Source: Phoronis australis
Lineage: Eukaryota; Phoronida; Phoronidae
NCBI GenBank assembly: GCA_002633005.1
Contig: NMRA01000260.1
Coordinates: 234,328 to 298,327, forward strand
DNA length: 64,000 bases
Reading direction: 5' to 3'
The first letter of the stretch is position 1, and each line of letters opens with the position of its first letter. The notes beneath the pieces are model-generated. The model worked only from the letters and a program-made list of their open reading frames with translations. It made no database searches and was not told where the DNA came from. A program made the translations under genes and the position numbers. This document shows, piece by piece, positions 1 to 30,552 of this stretch.

Positions 1-208
1 GCGAGTCAAATGCTTGAAGAGAAACCCCAGACACACTTTTATAAAATAAAGAAAAAAATTTACAAGTTTCGTTCAAAAATTATGTTTATGAAAAACACAG
101 CGATCTCCATGACAGATCTTGATTTTGAGAAAAAATGCATGCATATGGTTACAATTGCTTTCAAATAAATGATAAGATGATGTGATATTCAAGGATTTGA
201 AAAATATA

Positions 209-1568
209 CCGTATTGGCCCTAATAAGCGCCCATGCCCCTATAAGCACCCCCCCATGCGTTTTCAGACTTTAATAGAATAAGCGCCCAGTCCATGAACGG
301 CATGTACATGCGAAAAATGCCTTACCTACAGTTCTAAAATTCTACAATAACGTCTTCAATTTATCAATAAGATACGATAACCCTGACAAAAATCATTGTG
401 CGAGGAATTTGTAGACCACGAGCCTCGCCGCTATGTCAGTATTTAGCCGTGACTATACACTAAAAACATCCGCAGCGCTGCAAAAAAAGAATGCAAGTTT
501 TGCTGATCTTGCGAAGGACGTGTCCTATCATGGTCTGGCCTTTCAAAACAGACGCAGCGTACTTGTCAAGGGGATTGTATTGTATCTTTTCCGTACAGAT
601 CTTAATTCTCCCTCCAGGAATCCAAATCTCTTTGTACTCGTGAAAACCGCGAACCAGAGACTAATAAAAACTTGACCTTCGTTCAGTTGAAAGCACGCGA
701 GTAGGAAGCGCGCGCTACATTCAAGAATCTGTCATCGAAGATAGTCTTTGGAAACTATCTATTCATGAAACGGGTAGCATAGCATCAGCAAGAAATAAAG
801 ACTGGCGCTTATTTCCGAAAGTTTCTGATACGGTAAAAACGTTTGCGTTATTCTTAAGGGGAAATTATTAAATTAGCTATAATTGGTTTTTTAAAGTCAA
901 AATGACCCACTGATAATGAACACTTAGCACCCTTTCACCCACGAATCTCCCGAAAAATAACTGTTAGACTGTCACGCATGCAGTCACCCGACGACTCAAT
1001 GACATTGACCTTACCGAGACAATTCTCGATCGTTTTTATGGCAGAAGATCGGCAAGTGCTAAAAAAACACGTTTTGCTTTACTGCTTGTGTTAACTTCCT
1101 TAGTTACAATGCACACCTATAGATCGTTACATCGCGTTTACTCTGGCAAATGAACTCTAATGATATGCACGCACTTGCTCTCACACACAATACGCTGACA
1201 AACATCACGTGACAACAACGTGTGTTTGTTAATCCAACTCCACAGGAACTTAAAAATCTTAGGGACGCTATTTTGAAAACTTAAGGAGGACAATCAGGTA
1301 ATTTGTTGAGTGAAGAATTCAAGTTAACACCTATTGGCGATCGCGAGCCAGCGACGCATCAATCGGTGTGTTTTCGCACTGGGATTTTTTTGTAGATAAT
1401 CTGTCGTAGGTTACAGATGAGTCACAGAGCGTAAATTTGTTGAATTCTAGCTTACGATTTCACCTATTTTGGAGACCGGGTTTCAACCATTTTTGGGCTA
1501 TAATAAGCGCCCCTCTTCCTGAAGCGAATTTTTCTAAGGGCCCTGGGCCCTTATTAGGGCAAATACGG
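209..1568. mobile_element. 1.36-kb DNA transposon with terminal inverted repeats
   Basis: The left end reads CCGTATTGGCCCTAATAAGC and the right end, on the other strand, CCGTATTTGCCCTAATAAGG. About 22 of 24 terminal bases match as inverted repeats. Both ends are bordered by TA, which fits a TA target duplication. No transposase-like frame was found inside; the short frames at 433-675 and 1460-1699 have no recognisable motif. It is therefore probably non-autonomous. Similar AATAAGCGCCC strings recur near 28180-28260. Confidence 0.6.
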
Positions 1569-1573
1569 TATAG

Positions 1574-2520
1574 TTTTATGGGTCTAATAGTATTACGTAA
1601 AAAGTAAGAATAAGAAATTCTATCCTTGGTAATGAAGGATAGTCCTGAGGTGAAACATCCTTCAATTATGATTGGAGAAGTCACATATAAGACAGGCAAA
1701 CCTCCTCAGACCTACGTAATAGGTCACCAGCAATGGTACATTTGTGCCACCTGACATCATGTACCGATGCCAACTTTGATTAGTTGATGAGATGTATGTG
1801 GATAGTCACTATGGTAAAAATGAGTTTGTGGCGGCTTTGCAACATTCATTGCAATACGACTCTTTTTAGCTACCTAAAGACCAGCATGTGCTAACCAAAA
1901 CATGGCATGCATTTGTGACCATGACTCTTATACGGAATTGTCTTCAGTTTACTCTGTGTCCGATGTTGGCTTACTGAGGTGACAATAAGAACACGGAACT
2001 GATGGGATGTGCTTTTGATCACATTACAAGTGTAATGAACTTGATAAACATATAAAACTGGTGTTTTTGGTATCAATACCAATTTGCTCAATTAGTTTTT
2101 TATATTTATCTCAAAGCCTTTTCACCTTGAACAACATGATTGTAGTTATTTTACTACACAGAACGTAGAACTGTCCTGGTAGACAGGTGTGTTTCATGTA
2201 TTTTATTGCGGCCTCTGAGATAGCGAGGTCAGCTATTGCTGGAACATGAAACCGCTATTATTTTTAACAATGAGGCTTAAATTAAAACCAAGTTTGTTTC
2301 TTCTTGTGCAACATTACTGATGATAAAAAATGTACATGGCTCGAACTATTTTGTTCAAAATCTTGAAATATTTTTGTCCCATGAAAGATGAAAAATATAT
2401 TTAACGACCTACCTATGAAATAAATCTTTTACTACACCTTAAAATAGTTTCTCACAAGAATCAGGAAACACGGCAACTGATGTTTCTCTTCAATCTCTTG
2501 AAAGATATTTATTTGTTCTT
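1574..2520. other. non-coding stretch, probably intron
   Basis: No coding exon with acceptable splice sites was seen here. If the exon at 2525 is internal to a gene entering from the left, this is intron. No repeat family was recognised. Confidence 0.4.
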
Positions 2521-2524
2521 AAAG

Positions 2525-2834
2525 GTTGAATCACGAGACAGGAAAACTAAACATGAGTTATTCCAAGTTCAAGGAATCTGATCTTGGTCTTCTTGGTTCA
2601 TTAATTCTGAGAATATTCTCACTCATCGGGATTGCGGAAGTCACCACCGCAACTGGAGAAGATGGGAAATACATGGAGTGCAACAACCTCACTCTGATCA
2701 ACTTTGTATTAAAAGTGTTTGGACCATTACATGAGAGGACTCTGGTTCTGGTGTTGTTGGCTATTCAAGTACTGTTCAGTCTTGCAGCTTTCTTGGTACG
2801 CTTTGAGCTAGCCAAAGTGTTCTATGATGTCTAG
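2525..2834 (+). CDS. terminal coding exon of an unrecognised multi-pass membrane protein
   Basis: An open frame of about 100 codons follows a plausible acceptor (TTTGTTCTTAAAG at 2512-2524) and ends at TAG 2832-2834. It could instead start at the ATG at 2553. The product has a hydrophobic segment near its start (LLGSLILRIFSLIG), a hydrophilic loop with possible N-glycosylation site NNLT, and a second hydrophobic segment near the end (LVLVLLAIQVLFSLAAFLV) followed by a charged tail ending FYDV. This resembles the last two helices of a transporter-like protein, but no family was recognised. An AATAAA lies at 3415-3420. The remaining exons would be outside the window. Confidence 0.5.
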
Positions 2835-2853
2835 ATTGTAGTGCTAGGGGAAC

Positions 2854-3110
2854 TAGGGGTCCATTTCATGAAAATTGACTTAAGTTGAAAAATTTGTCTT
2901 AAACACCTCACAACTTTTACTGAAAATAGTTTTATCTCATATTGCCAAAAGTACAGGGTTGCTGAAAATATGCCCATAATTGGAAGTGGCTTAGATAATT
3001 GTCATAAATTATTCCCAAACTGTGATATGCTAACAATTACATAAACTTTGTAATTGGGAGCTAAGGAAAAATTTCCGACTTAGGTGTCACTTTTCATGAA
3101 ACAAGCCCTA
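2854..3110. mobile_element. MITE with imperfect inverted ends (first copy)
   Basis: The left end begins TAGGGGTCCATTTCATGAAA. The right end read on the other strand begins TAGGGCTTGTTTCATGAAAA. Similarity continues for about 40 bases. It is about 257 bp long, non-coding, and lies in the 3' flank of the membrane-protein exon. Confidence 0.55.
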
Positions 3111-3180
3111 GGGTTCTCCAGTGTTCAGACTATTGGATTGGACAGTCTTCGTATGTGTGGTTACAATATGTTCAAATAGC

Positions 3181-3290
3181 TATTGGGAGAGAGAGGGAGG
3201 AAGGGATGGATGGAGGGAGAGGGAGAAAGAGGGAGAGAGAGAAGTTGTTTATTTGTACTTGGAGCTAGGTTGTATGATCATCATCCTACT
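3181..3290 (-). mobile_element. LINE 3' terminus with purine-rich tail
   Basis: The block GTTTATTTGTACTTGGAGCT next to a GGGAGAGAGA run is shared with 12735-12790, where it forms the 3' UTR of a LINE ending. Read on the - strand it holds AAATAAAC followed by a CTCTCTCC run. This copy sits inside the duplication and recurs at 3803-3912. Confidence 0.45.
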
Positions 3291-3470
3291 TGTGGGTTGA
3301 ATAGGAAAAAGCCGTGCAATAATGGTGTGGGTGTGATTATGGGATTTTACTTTGAATTCTTACTTTCTCAGCATTTGTTTGTACTATGTAAACCTTGGGC
3401 TTATCATGACTGAAAATAAAATTTTTCATGCCTCTTTATNATGATGTCTAGATTGTAGTGCTAAGGGAAC

Positions 3471-3729
3471 TAGGGGTCCGTATCATGAAAATTGACTTAA
3501 GTCGAAAAATTTGTCTTAAACACCGCTCAACTTTTACTGAAAATAGTTTTATCTCATATTGCCAAAAGTACAGGGTTGCTGAAAATATGGCCATAATTGG
3601 AAGTGGGTCAGATAATTGTTATAAATTATTCCCAAACTGTGATATGCTAACAATTACATAAACTTTGTAATTGGGAGCTAAGGAAAAATTTTCGACTTAG
3701 GTGTCACTTTTCATGATACAAGCCCTAGG
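3471..3729. mobile_element. MITE, second copy carried by the tandem duplication
   Basis: Same element as at 2854-3110, copied as part of the 617-bp duplication and not by a second transposition. The flanking sequence is duplicated with it. Confidence 0.5.
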
Positions 3730-3802
3730 GTTCTCCAGTGCTCAGACTATTGGATTGGACAGTCTTCGTATGTGTGGTGTGGTTACAATATGTTCAAATA
3801 GC

Positions 3803-3912
3803 TATTGGGAGAGAGAGGGAGGGAGGGATGGATGGAGGGAGAGGGAGAAAGAGGGAGAGAGAGAAGTTGTTTATTTGTACTTGGAGCTAGGTTGTATGAT
3901 CATCATCCTACT
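3803..3912 (-). mobile_element. LINE 3' terminus, second copy in duplication
   Basis: Duplicate of the 3181-3290 piece. The same GGAGAGAGGGA run borders the same GTTTATTTGTACTTGGAGCT core. Confidence 0.45.
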
Positions 3913-4057
3913 TGTGGGTTGAATAGGAAAAAGCCGTGCAATAATGGTGTGGGTGTGATTATGGGATTTTACTTTGAATTCTTACTTTCTCAGCATTTGT
4001 TTGTACTATGTAAACCTTGGGCTTATCATGACTGAAAAAAATTTTTATGCCTCTTTA

Positions 4058-5150
4058 TAATTGCTGTCCAACGTTATATCTGCTGCATTCTTTCTCAAAC
4101 CACATGAAATTTTGACTGGGAAGATTTATGTACCATAGCATCCCCCTGTTAGTCATCTAAATTTTGGCAAAATATTGCTTGTTGGTCGGTTGTGATAATG
4201 GCATGCCAGATTTTGATTGAACTTGGCACAATGATTTTCAAATGGTGTCAGTTGCCTTAGCACCCTGTTGCCGGTTTTAGTGTAATTTCTTGTTAATTCT
4301 AAGACTCGATGGTTTTTGTTGAAACTTGGTTGAAATGGACTATCACCATTTCTGGCGATATTGATTTGTCTACCAGAGAACCCATACTTAAGAGTTGTTT
4401 TCAACAAGGTGCATGTTGTCCAATTTTTAAAAATTATTGCTCATTAGTAGTTGTTGCTGTTGTTATTATTATGAGATACAATAAACATTGTAGTGATAGT
4501 AACAATGAAAGGTATGAATTGATTTATATGCCAAATAAACTAAACGTTTAGTGTCATATGCACTCTACATTAGATGTGCCTCATGGATTTGTGTTAACAA
4601 ACCAGCAAACATCCTCCCTTGAAATATCTTGTGGTAACTTTTTGAATGTGCTTAATACTCTCAGTTTATCTTCAGGCACCATTGCAGTAAGTTTGTTTAT
4701 GAATTTGATGACTTTAATCAAACAGGTGGTAAAAGTGAATGAGTTAAGGATCATGAGGTCTCGGAAGAAGTGATCTCTGAAAGTTTAGTTGCATTCTCAA
4801 GCATAAACTATAATCTTGGTGGACTGTAATGACTGAATTAATTGTGAAAGTGGTGTGGGTAATTGTTATTTATAATTTGTTTTATTTTTTTGTAATGTTT
4901 CAATCTTGGGGGTTTTATGTGTATTGTCATTACCACATATGTCACAATCATTTTTGGCTTTGTATTTTTGTTTGAGGAAAATATAATGAAGTGTTATTTA
5001 CATAAGTGTTTTCTTCGCTTTTTAAGTCCTTCACAGCACTGAGTTGAACAAGATGAAATAGCGATTAATGAATCTTCCTGTCAAGTAATCAATGGCCTCC
5101 ATGTGGTCCAATGGGGGCTACCATGAGTGATTATGAACACCAACTTGCCA
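4058..5150. other. AT-rich non-coding stretch
   Basis: Short chance frames only. No splice-bounded coding exon, RNA gene or repeat family was recognised. Confidence 0.4.
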
Positions 5151-5154
5151 TATT

Positions 5155-6720
5155 TTTATGCTACCACATACTTAAACATGGGCGCATTATGGCATCTTCA
5201 TTGTCCGTCCAAGTGTCCACTGCTCTATCTCTAAAATCCTTTGATGTACATGAAATTTTGCAGATAGGCTCATTTCATGTATGGGATGGTATGAGTGAAT
5301 TTTTAGACCGATCCAACTACTGGTGTGCCCCCTAGTGGCAATTTTAGTTCTTTCTACCTGTGTATCTTCAGAGGATTTTCATAAAATTTAGCAAATAGGT
5401 ATCTTTTAGTGAGATGACACTACCTTCCCATTTTCGGATGGATTCGAGGTATTTTGCTCCACCTAGTAGTCATTTTTACTGTTTTTGAGTCTGCCCCACT
5501 GTCAACCAAACCAATCTAAGTATGATTGGAAATATTGGTATACTACTGTGAAGAGGATGGCTGACAATAATCTTTGGATAATTTTGACTACTGTGGAGCC
5601 TCCTACTGACATTTTTTGCATCCATAGCTGTCGCCTAAACCTTCCACAGGATCTTTATTTAATTTGGCAACTTTGTTAATATGAAATTGACAATGGATGT
5701 CATTTGGATGGATCCGACTGCTGCTTTGCCATCCAAGCAGCAATTTTATTTTTATGATCATCTGTATTTTTGAGGCACCTTGATGGATTTTTATGAAATT
5801 TAATAAATAGGGATCTATTAAAGGGACCATGACAGGTTCCTGTTTTCAGATAGATTCAATGTATAGAGGCAATTTTTATTATCATGAAATGCTGCGAATA
5901 GGTTTCTTTTAAGGAGAGAATGCCGCCTTCTCATTTTCAGACGAATTTGACGTATTCTGCACCCCCCGGTGATCATTTTAAAAATTTGCATGTTTTTGAC
6001 ATCACCTTATCCATCCACCAAACCGCTTGAAGGATCATTTATTAAAACTGGGATGTATGTTCCTGATGAGAAGACTGAGGTTGACGTTGATTTTTGGACA
6101 GTTCGACTATGGCACTGCCTACTGTCATTTTTTTTGCATCCACTGCTGTATCTCCTTTACCTTTTGCAAGATCTTGTGAAATTTAGCAGATGTGTTCCTA
6201 TAGATGGCAATTAACAGATGACGAGTTTCAGACCAATCCAACTACAGTTGTGCTCATAGTGGCAACTTTATTTTTTATATTTAGAGTTCCTTGCTGCTTT
6301 TTCAGAGATCATTATGAAAATTGGCTGTGTTCCTACTGACAAGAAAATGACTGACGTGAATTTTCAGACAGGCCCAACTACTGTGGTGCCCTCTAATGAC
6401 ATCATTTTCACATCTACGACTGTCAACTAAACCCCTTGCAAGATGTTTTTGAAATTTTGCAATAGTTGTCCTATTGACTTCGCAATAGATGGACGGATTT
6501 AACTACCGCTGAGGTTCCTAATGTCATTTTTATTTACATTTGCCTTTGTATCTTTGGAGTTCTTTGATGAATTTTCATGAAATTTGGCAAATAGCTTTGA
6601 GAAACGACGACACATTCCCCATGTATTCTGTGCCATCTAATGGCCATATGATACTAGTAAACAGCCCTAGAAGCACACCGCAGTTGTGGGTGGATTATTT
6701 CAACATTCCATGTTGCAGTC
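5155..6720 (-). mobile_element. hairpin-ended non-autonomous element with internal ~190-bp repeats
   Basis: Read on the - strand it starts near 6720 with the head shared with 20836 and 23654 (a GCAA..GTTGAAAT block). It then carries degenerate repeats built on a block like GCCACTAGGGGGCACAC, a block like GTCGGATCCGTCCGAAA and a block like CCAAATTTCATGAAAATCC. It ends near 5155 with a GCGCCCATG..CATGGGCGC-like hairpin before TAAAAA. No protein is encoded. Confidence 0.6.
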
Positions 6721-7140
6721 ATGGTAGCACTTTGCATTGTGGTTCTCCACTCCCAAAACATGGGTTTTCGTAGATGGTGCAGCCAGCATAAGGATACGCT
6801 TTCAATGAAAAATAGACTTGTGGTTTGTTGATGCAGTAAGATTCTTTCAACACATTATTCAGTTGAACACAGAGCACAGGGGCATACAACTAGCTTCGCT
6901 AAATTCACATATGACTGTGTTACAATAACACTCACTAATCCCTAAATCACACAGCTGAAAGCTTATCTCTGGAGAGGTGGTGTAAACGAACCTTTACCAC
7001 AAGTCAGAGAATACCATGCACCACAAGTGTTCTGAGCACGCACAAAGAACATTCATCGCAAGACCAGGACATTTCTTTGTTACAGATGTTCCCGCATGTG
7101 GCTTTAGCTCACCTTTCATGGTAAGGGTCCTGAGCACGGT

Positions 7141-7255
7141 AAGAATAGTATGGTTGAGCGGTTAGAGGATAGTGGCAAGAGTTGTGCACTACATGGAAAT
7201 AGCTCTAATATCTCCCTTGATACGGTTTAAAATTGCACATAAGGCTTCGAATCTC
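7141..7255 (+). mobile_element. possible tRNA-derived SINE head
   Basis: TGGTTGAGCGGTTAGAGG near 7150 resembles a tRNA A box. GGCTTCGAATCTC near 7242 resembles a B box. The spacing is longer than in a tRNA, so this is a decayed SINE or chance. Confidence 0.3.
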
Positions 7256-7718
7256 AATGGATTTTATTGCATATCTTGTTCCTGGTGACTTCCCTCAGTG
7301 AAAACAAGGGCGTACTGTAGAAATTCTGTCACTTTGAAATGTGTGACTTTTTAGCACTTACTTTTGGAAAGAATAGCACCCAATATACACGGAGGAGTGC
7401 TACAAGAAATTCAAAGTCCTTGCCTTGTAAAGTGTTAGGACAGTCAATTCATTGTTATCTAAGAATAGTCAACAAAATGAGAACCAATGTTAGAACTTAG
7501 AGAAGAAGTGTCGCATTATGATGCCTCCAAGCACTTCATATCATTACTGCCTGCATACGCGCTACTCTGATTCAGAATCTATGGTTATGCAGTCTCTTAC
7601 TGTATCTATCCTTTTTCTACTGCTGTCAAAGTTGCTGTCCTCTGAATCAGAAATGACCAGTGGCAATTTTTTCTTCCAAGTCAATGTTTCAAACTCATCA
7701 ATAGAGTCTCCAACATTT

Positions 7719-27221
<19,503 letters not shown>

Positions 27222-27229
27222 TGTGGGAT

Positions 27230-30200
27230 GGTTTTTCAGCTTGTAAAAAATGGGAGATATTGCATCTAAATTGACAGAGCACAGCCTGGCAGAACTCTAC
27301 ATCATTTCACAAGAGTACAGAAGAACTGAAAGCACATTTCCACTGCTGCATGCTGGTGTGAGTACAAATAAGCCACTATCAAGCACAAATGAAATGCTGA
27401 ATGCGAGCCCCAAAATGAATGGAACAAGTAATTACACATTTATTAGAAATTTACTCGTTTCTGGGGCTATGTGCGCGAAATATGATTTGTCTTTCACACG
27501 TTGTTGCTAACGCAAAGTGTAGGCCTACTCCAGCGATTCAAGTACTTGAACTCGTGCGTGCGCACCACTTCAAAGCTGCACATCAAAAGAGAACAGCGAC
27601 AGAGTCCTAAATGAAAGAGTGTAACGGCTTGACTGTAAATCATCCGGGTGTCAGTGGTTTATTTGAAAATAAACTCATAGATTTCCCGACAGTTATAAAA
27701 GCCCCGATATAGTAACCCAAAACTGATGTTTTCCTGTTCCGATGTTTGCCGAGGTCGATGTTCCCTAAACCCTATATTCTATGCCCATAGCCAGCTATTG
27801 CAACTAAACGGGTACTAGATGCAAAATTGTGGTCAGCGAACTTTTTATTCTTCTCTTCATACACCCTCCTCCCCCCGCAACTTTTCGCTCCCCGGACCAC
27901 CGTCGCCGTAAAATGTTCAGACTCCAATAGAAACAATCTTGTTCCGGCTGAAGCCGGCAATTAAAAACAAAATTATTCTGGGTGGCTAAAAAGGGTACAG
28001 TGTAGGTGGTAACGATATCCAGAAAGCCACCCCTACTAGATGGAGATTGCCTTGCAAAATCACATTGTTATAACGTTTCTTACCATTGCAGTCTTCCAGT
28101 ACCTTATTACTGCAAACACTCAGTTTAACCACTGTGCTCACGCACAAGCCTACTCCCTACCTTTGAAGTGTTTCATAATAAGCGCTCACTGATCTACTAA
28201 GCATTCCCCCTCAACTTTTGAGAATTTCCAATTAAGCGCCCACAGTTCAGGCTGGCGCTCATCATAGCGCACTCCAAACGACAGCGCGTGGTTTAAAATT
28301 GACACGCAGCCTATATGGTGTGTCACTCTCATTTTAAAACAAATTCAGTTTTCAAAAACCGTCGATTCTCAACATGTAAAAACCAAATCCCGGCTTTGTT
28401 TTATACCTCCGAAAGAATGTTACCACTAGTCACATGAGTGTCATTTTGCGACTGACCTATTTTTCCCGTACTTGGAGGGTATTGAGGAGCAAGCTCGCCA
28501 TTACCTGATGGAAACCCGCACGGAGGGAATCGGGAATTATTTCGAGGCTATTCATTTCATGGAAAACTAATTGTTGAGTACGTAAACAGCATAAGTACCA
28601 CATTTTTGTGGTGGAATTTGCACCAAATTGTTCCTGCACATCCAAATAGGTCATTCGGTTAGGGCATCGTTTCACGGATTTTTTCGATAGATATTTTTCA
28701 AACATTGAGTTAAGATGCAAATTTTGGGCTGCGAACAAAAAGTGGAGGGAATTTGCACACCGAGTTAGTTTGAATCTTTAACGACTTTGATGACCGCCAG
28801 CAGCATGTCAGACCTAGCAAAATCCCGGATACTTTTTCAATGGGCATTTTCTCCCTATTCACATCGCAAACTTAGCTACTCGAATGCACATGTCAGTTAG
28901 AGAGCACTGATTCAACTTTCACGTCGGCAACTTGCCTTGCACTCTAAAGCCTTTCAATGGCGGCCGTGAAGAACAGTAACGCCGTACTTGTATGAACGAA
29001 GTCAATTTTGCAATCTGAAATTTGTGAGTATTTAACGCTGCAGGTAAGAGCATAATCTAAACATTTTCACGATGATCTGAAAAATAAATTTTGGTGCGTA
29101 AAAATGGCGGGAAAATTTTGCGGCCTGGCATTTATGAATGCGAGCTGGATTTTGAAAATGCGACTTGGGATTTTGGCTAGGTCGCAAAATGCAACCTGGC
29201 GATGTTAATGGCGTCGAGCCCTGATGCGGGATGTGAAATTCGTCACCTTCCCAACATCAGTGAGAGACACGATAATGTATCTGATATCCAAAACGAGGTC
29301 ACAGACTTTTTTAACCCTGGACAAAAGAAAGTTCTACCACCTTGTAATTTGGGACGCCACTATATTCCGGTACTTAGCAACAATTGAAATCGGGAATATT
29401 TCGACGACCATACATCTCGACGTTTTCCAACATGATCTAAGAAAATGTACCAGACATTCCAAAACTTGGCCAATGAAAACAATGCGCTTTCTTACCTCTA
29501 CAACAAAGGAGAATTCTATTGCTGTAGTATCTGGAATGGACCTATTGGGGGTTGGCCAATTTTAAAATTGTGAATTCGAAAATGGTGCATGCATGCATTG
29601 CTTGTGACGTGAGGTGGTAACAGAAACAGGACAAGAAGTATTGTGATACCCAAATTTTATAATGGTAAAGGCCCATAATTTGATTTTCGTTTTTAATTCA
29701 ACTAAACAAAGCAAAATGCAGCTGTAGCCTCTAGGTGTGTATTTTTGTCCAGCTCCGGGTGAATTAATGTAGCATAACATTGTAACAGAAGTGTGAATCA
29801 ATTTCACCAACAATCACGAGTGCAGAGCCTTTAGACTTTGACTGGGTGTTTAATGATGCAGTTGCTTCCTTGGCTGCAGTAGTGTTGCACTGCATCTATT
29901 ATGGACTGTTCATCAACAACAAGTAAACTCACGATCATTATTTTCCATGGAGGCAGACATCTTGAAGTAGGAAGCAGTCTGTAGCCAGTGTTGAGTAGGC
30001 CTATTTACAACTGGTCATGTGGGCCTACACAACATGGACATTGCTTATCGGACATCAATTTTCAATTTGATGTCTAACTAACATATTTTACGAAATAGCA
30101 AGTTTATCTATAGGCCTACTGTGAATTCCTTCGCGATAAAAAATGGAAAATGGTGTTATGACGTCAGAGATTCATGAAAATACTGTTTTTTAAATTGGTG

Positions 30201-30500
30201 TTCCATTTAATTTGGCATGTTTCTCCGGATTGCATTTTCCGTCACAAATTTTTGTTTCGTCCATGTCAACAACCAACATTTCTCGTGATATAAAGCACTT
30301 TTGATGGGTTTTGCTTTACTGCCGGGTCACGTGACACATGTGTTATCTCAGGACAGACCTGCGTAAGGAAAGTGAACTTTTGACTGTGATGCGATGAGAG
30401 AAATGTTATCATTTCTGTGCGATCTAAAATAAATGCTCTCTTAAATATGAGGCGAACATGAGAAATGGATTATATGTAATCATGGAACGTGTCTAAATTC
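27230..30500. other. intergenic region between divergent genes, repeat-rich
   Basis: Separates RECQL (-) from the + gene at 30507. The block 27480-28260 is related to 44640-45720. A hAT-like terminus (CGTCGAGCCCTG) lies near 29211-29222 next to GCGACCTAGCC/GCATTTTGCGAC strings. No convincing coding exon was seen; frames at 28457-28738 and 29224-29565 lack motifs or splice context. Confidence 0.4.
27480..28260. repeat. dispersed repeat shared with 44640-45720 and 37390-37560
   Basis: Shared ordered blocks include AGAGAACAGCGAC, a GTTATAAAAG block, TTATTCTTCTCT, GGCTGAAGC.GGC, ACAAAATTATT..GGGTGGCTA, CTTATTACTGCAAACA and CTACTAAGC, then AATTAAGCGCC. It is probably an old non-autonomous element about 0.8-1 kb long. 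Confidence 0.5.
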
Positions 30501-30506
30501 AATGTT

Positions 30507-30552
30507 ATGATGGAAGTTGCTTCAGAAGATCAAAACTTACAGGCAGTTCTCG
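30507..30552 (+). CDS. unrecognised gene, exon 1
   Basis: ATGATG start, 15 codons (MMEVASEDQNLQAVL) and a consensus donor CTCG|GTAAGT, phase 1. An upstream ATG-TTA-TGA mini-frame overlaps the start at 30502-30510. Confidence 0.55.

Larger units (their letters stand above)
2824..4057. repeat. 617-bp tandem duplication of a gene 3' end
   Basis: Positions 2824-3440 and 3441-4057 are near-identical copies. The second copy restarts exactly in the last codons plus TAG of the membrane-protein exon (ATGATGTCTAG at 2824 and 3441). The junction carries an N at 3440. The copies differ by scattered substitutions and by loss of AATAAA in copy 2. It is either a real recent duplication or two haplotypes joined in the assembly. 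Confidence 0.8.

Noticed and set aside
433-675. 80-codon frame in the left TIR element
   Set aside because: No transposase motif and short; likely chance.
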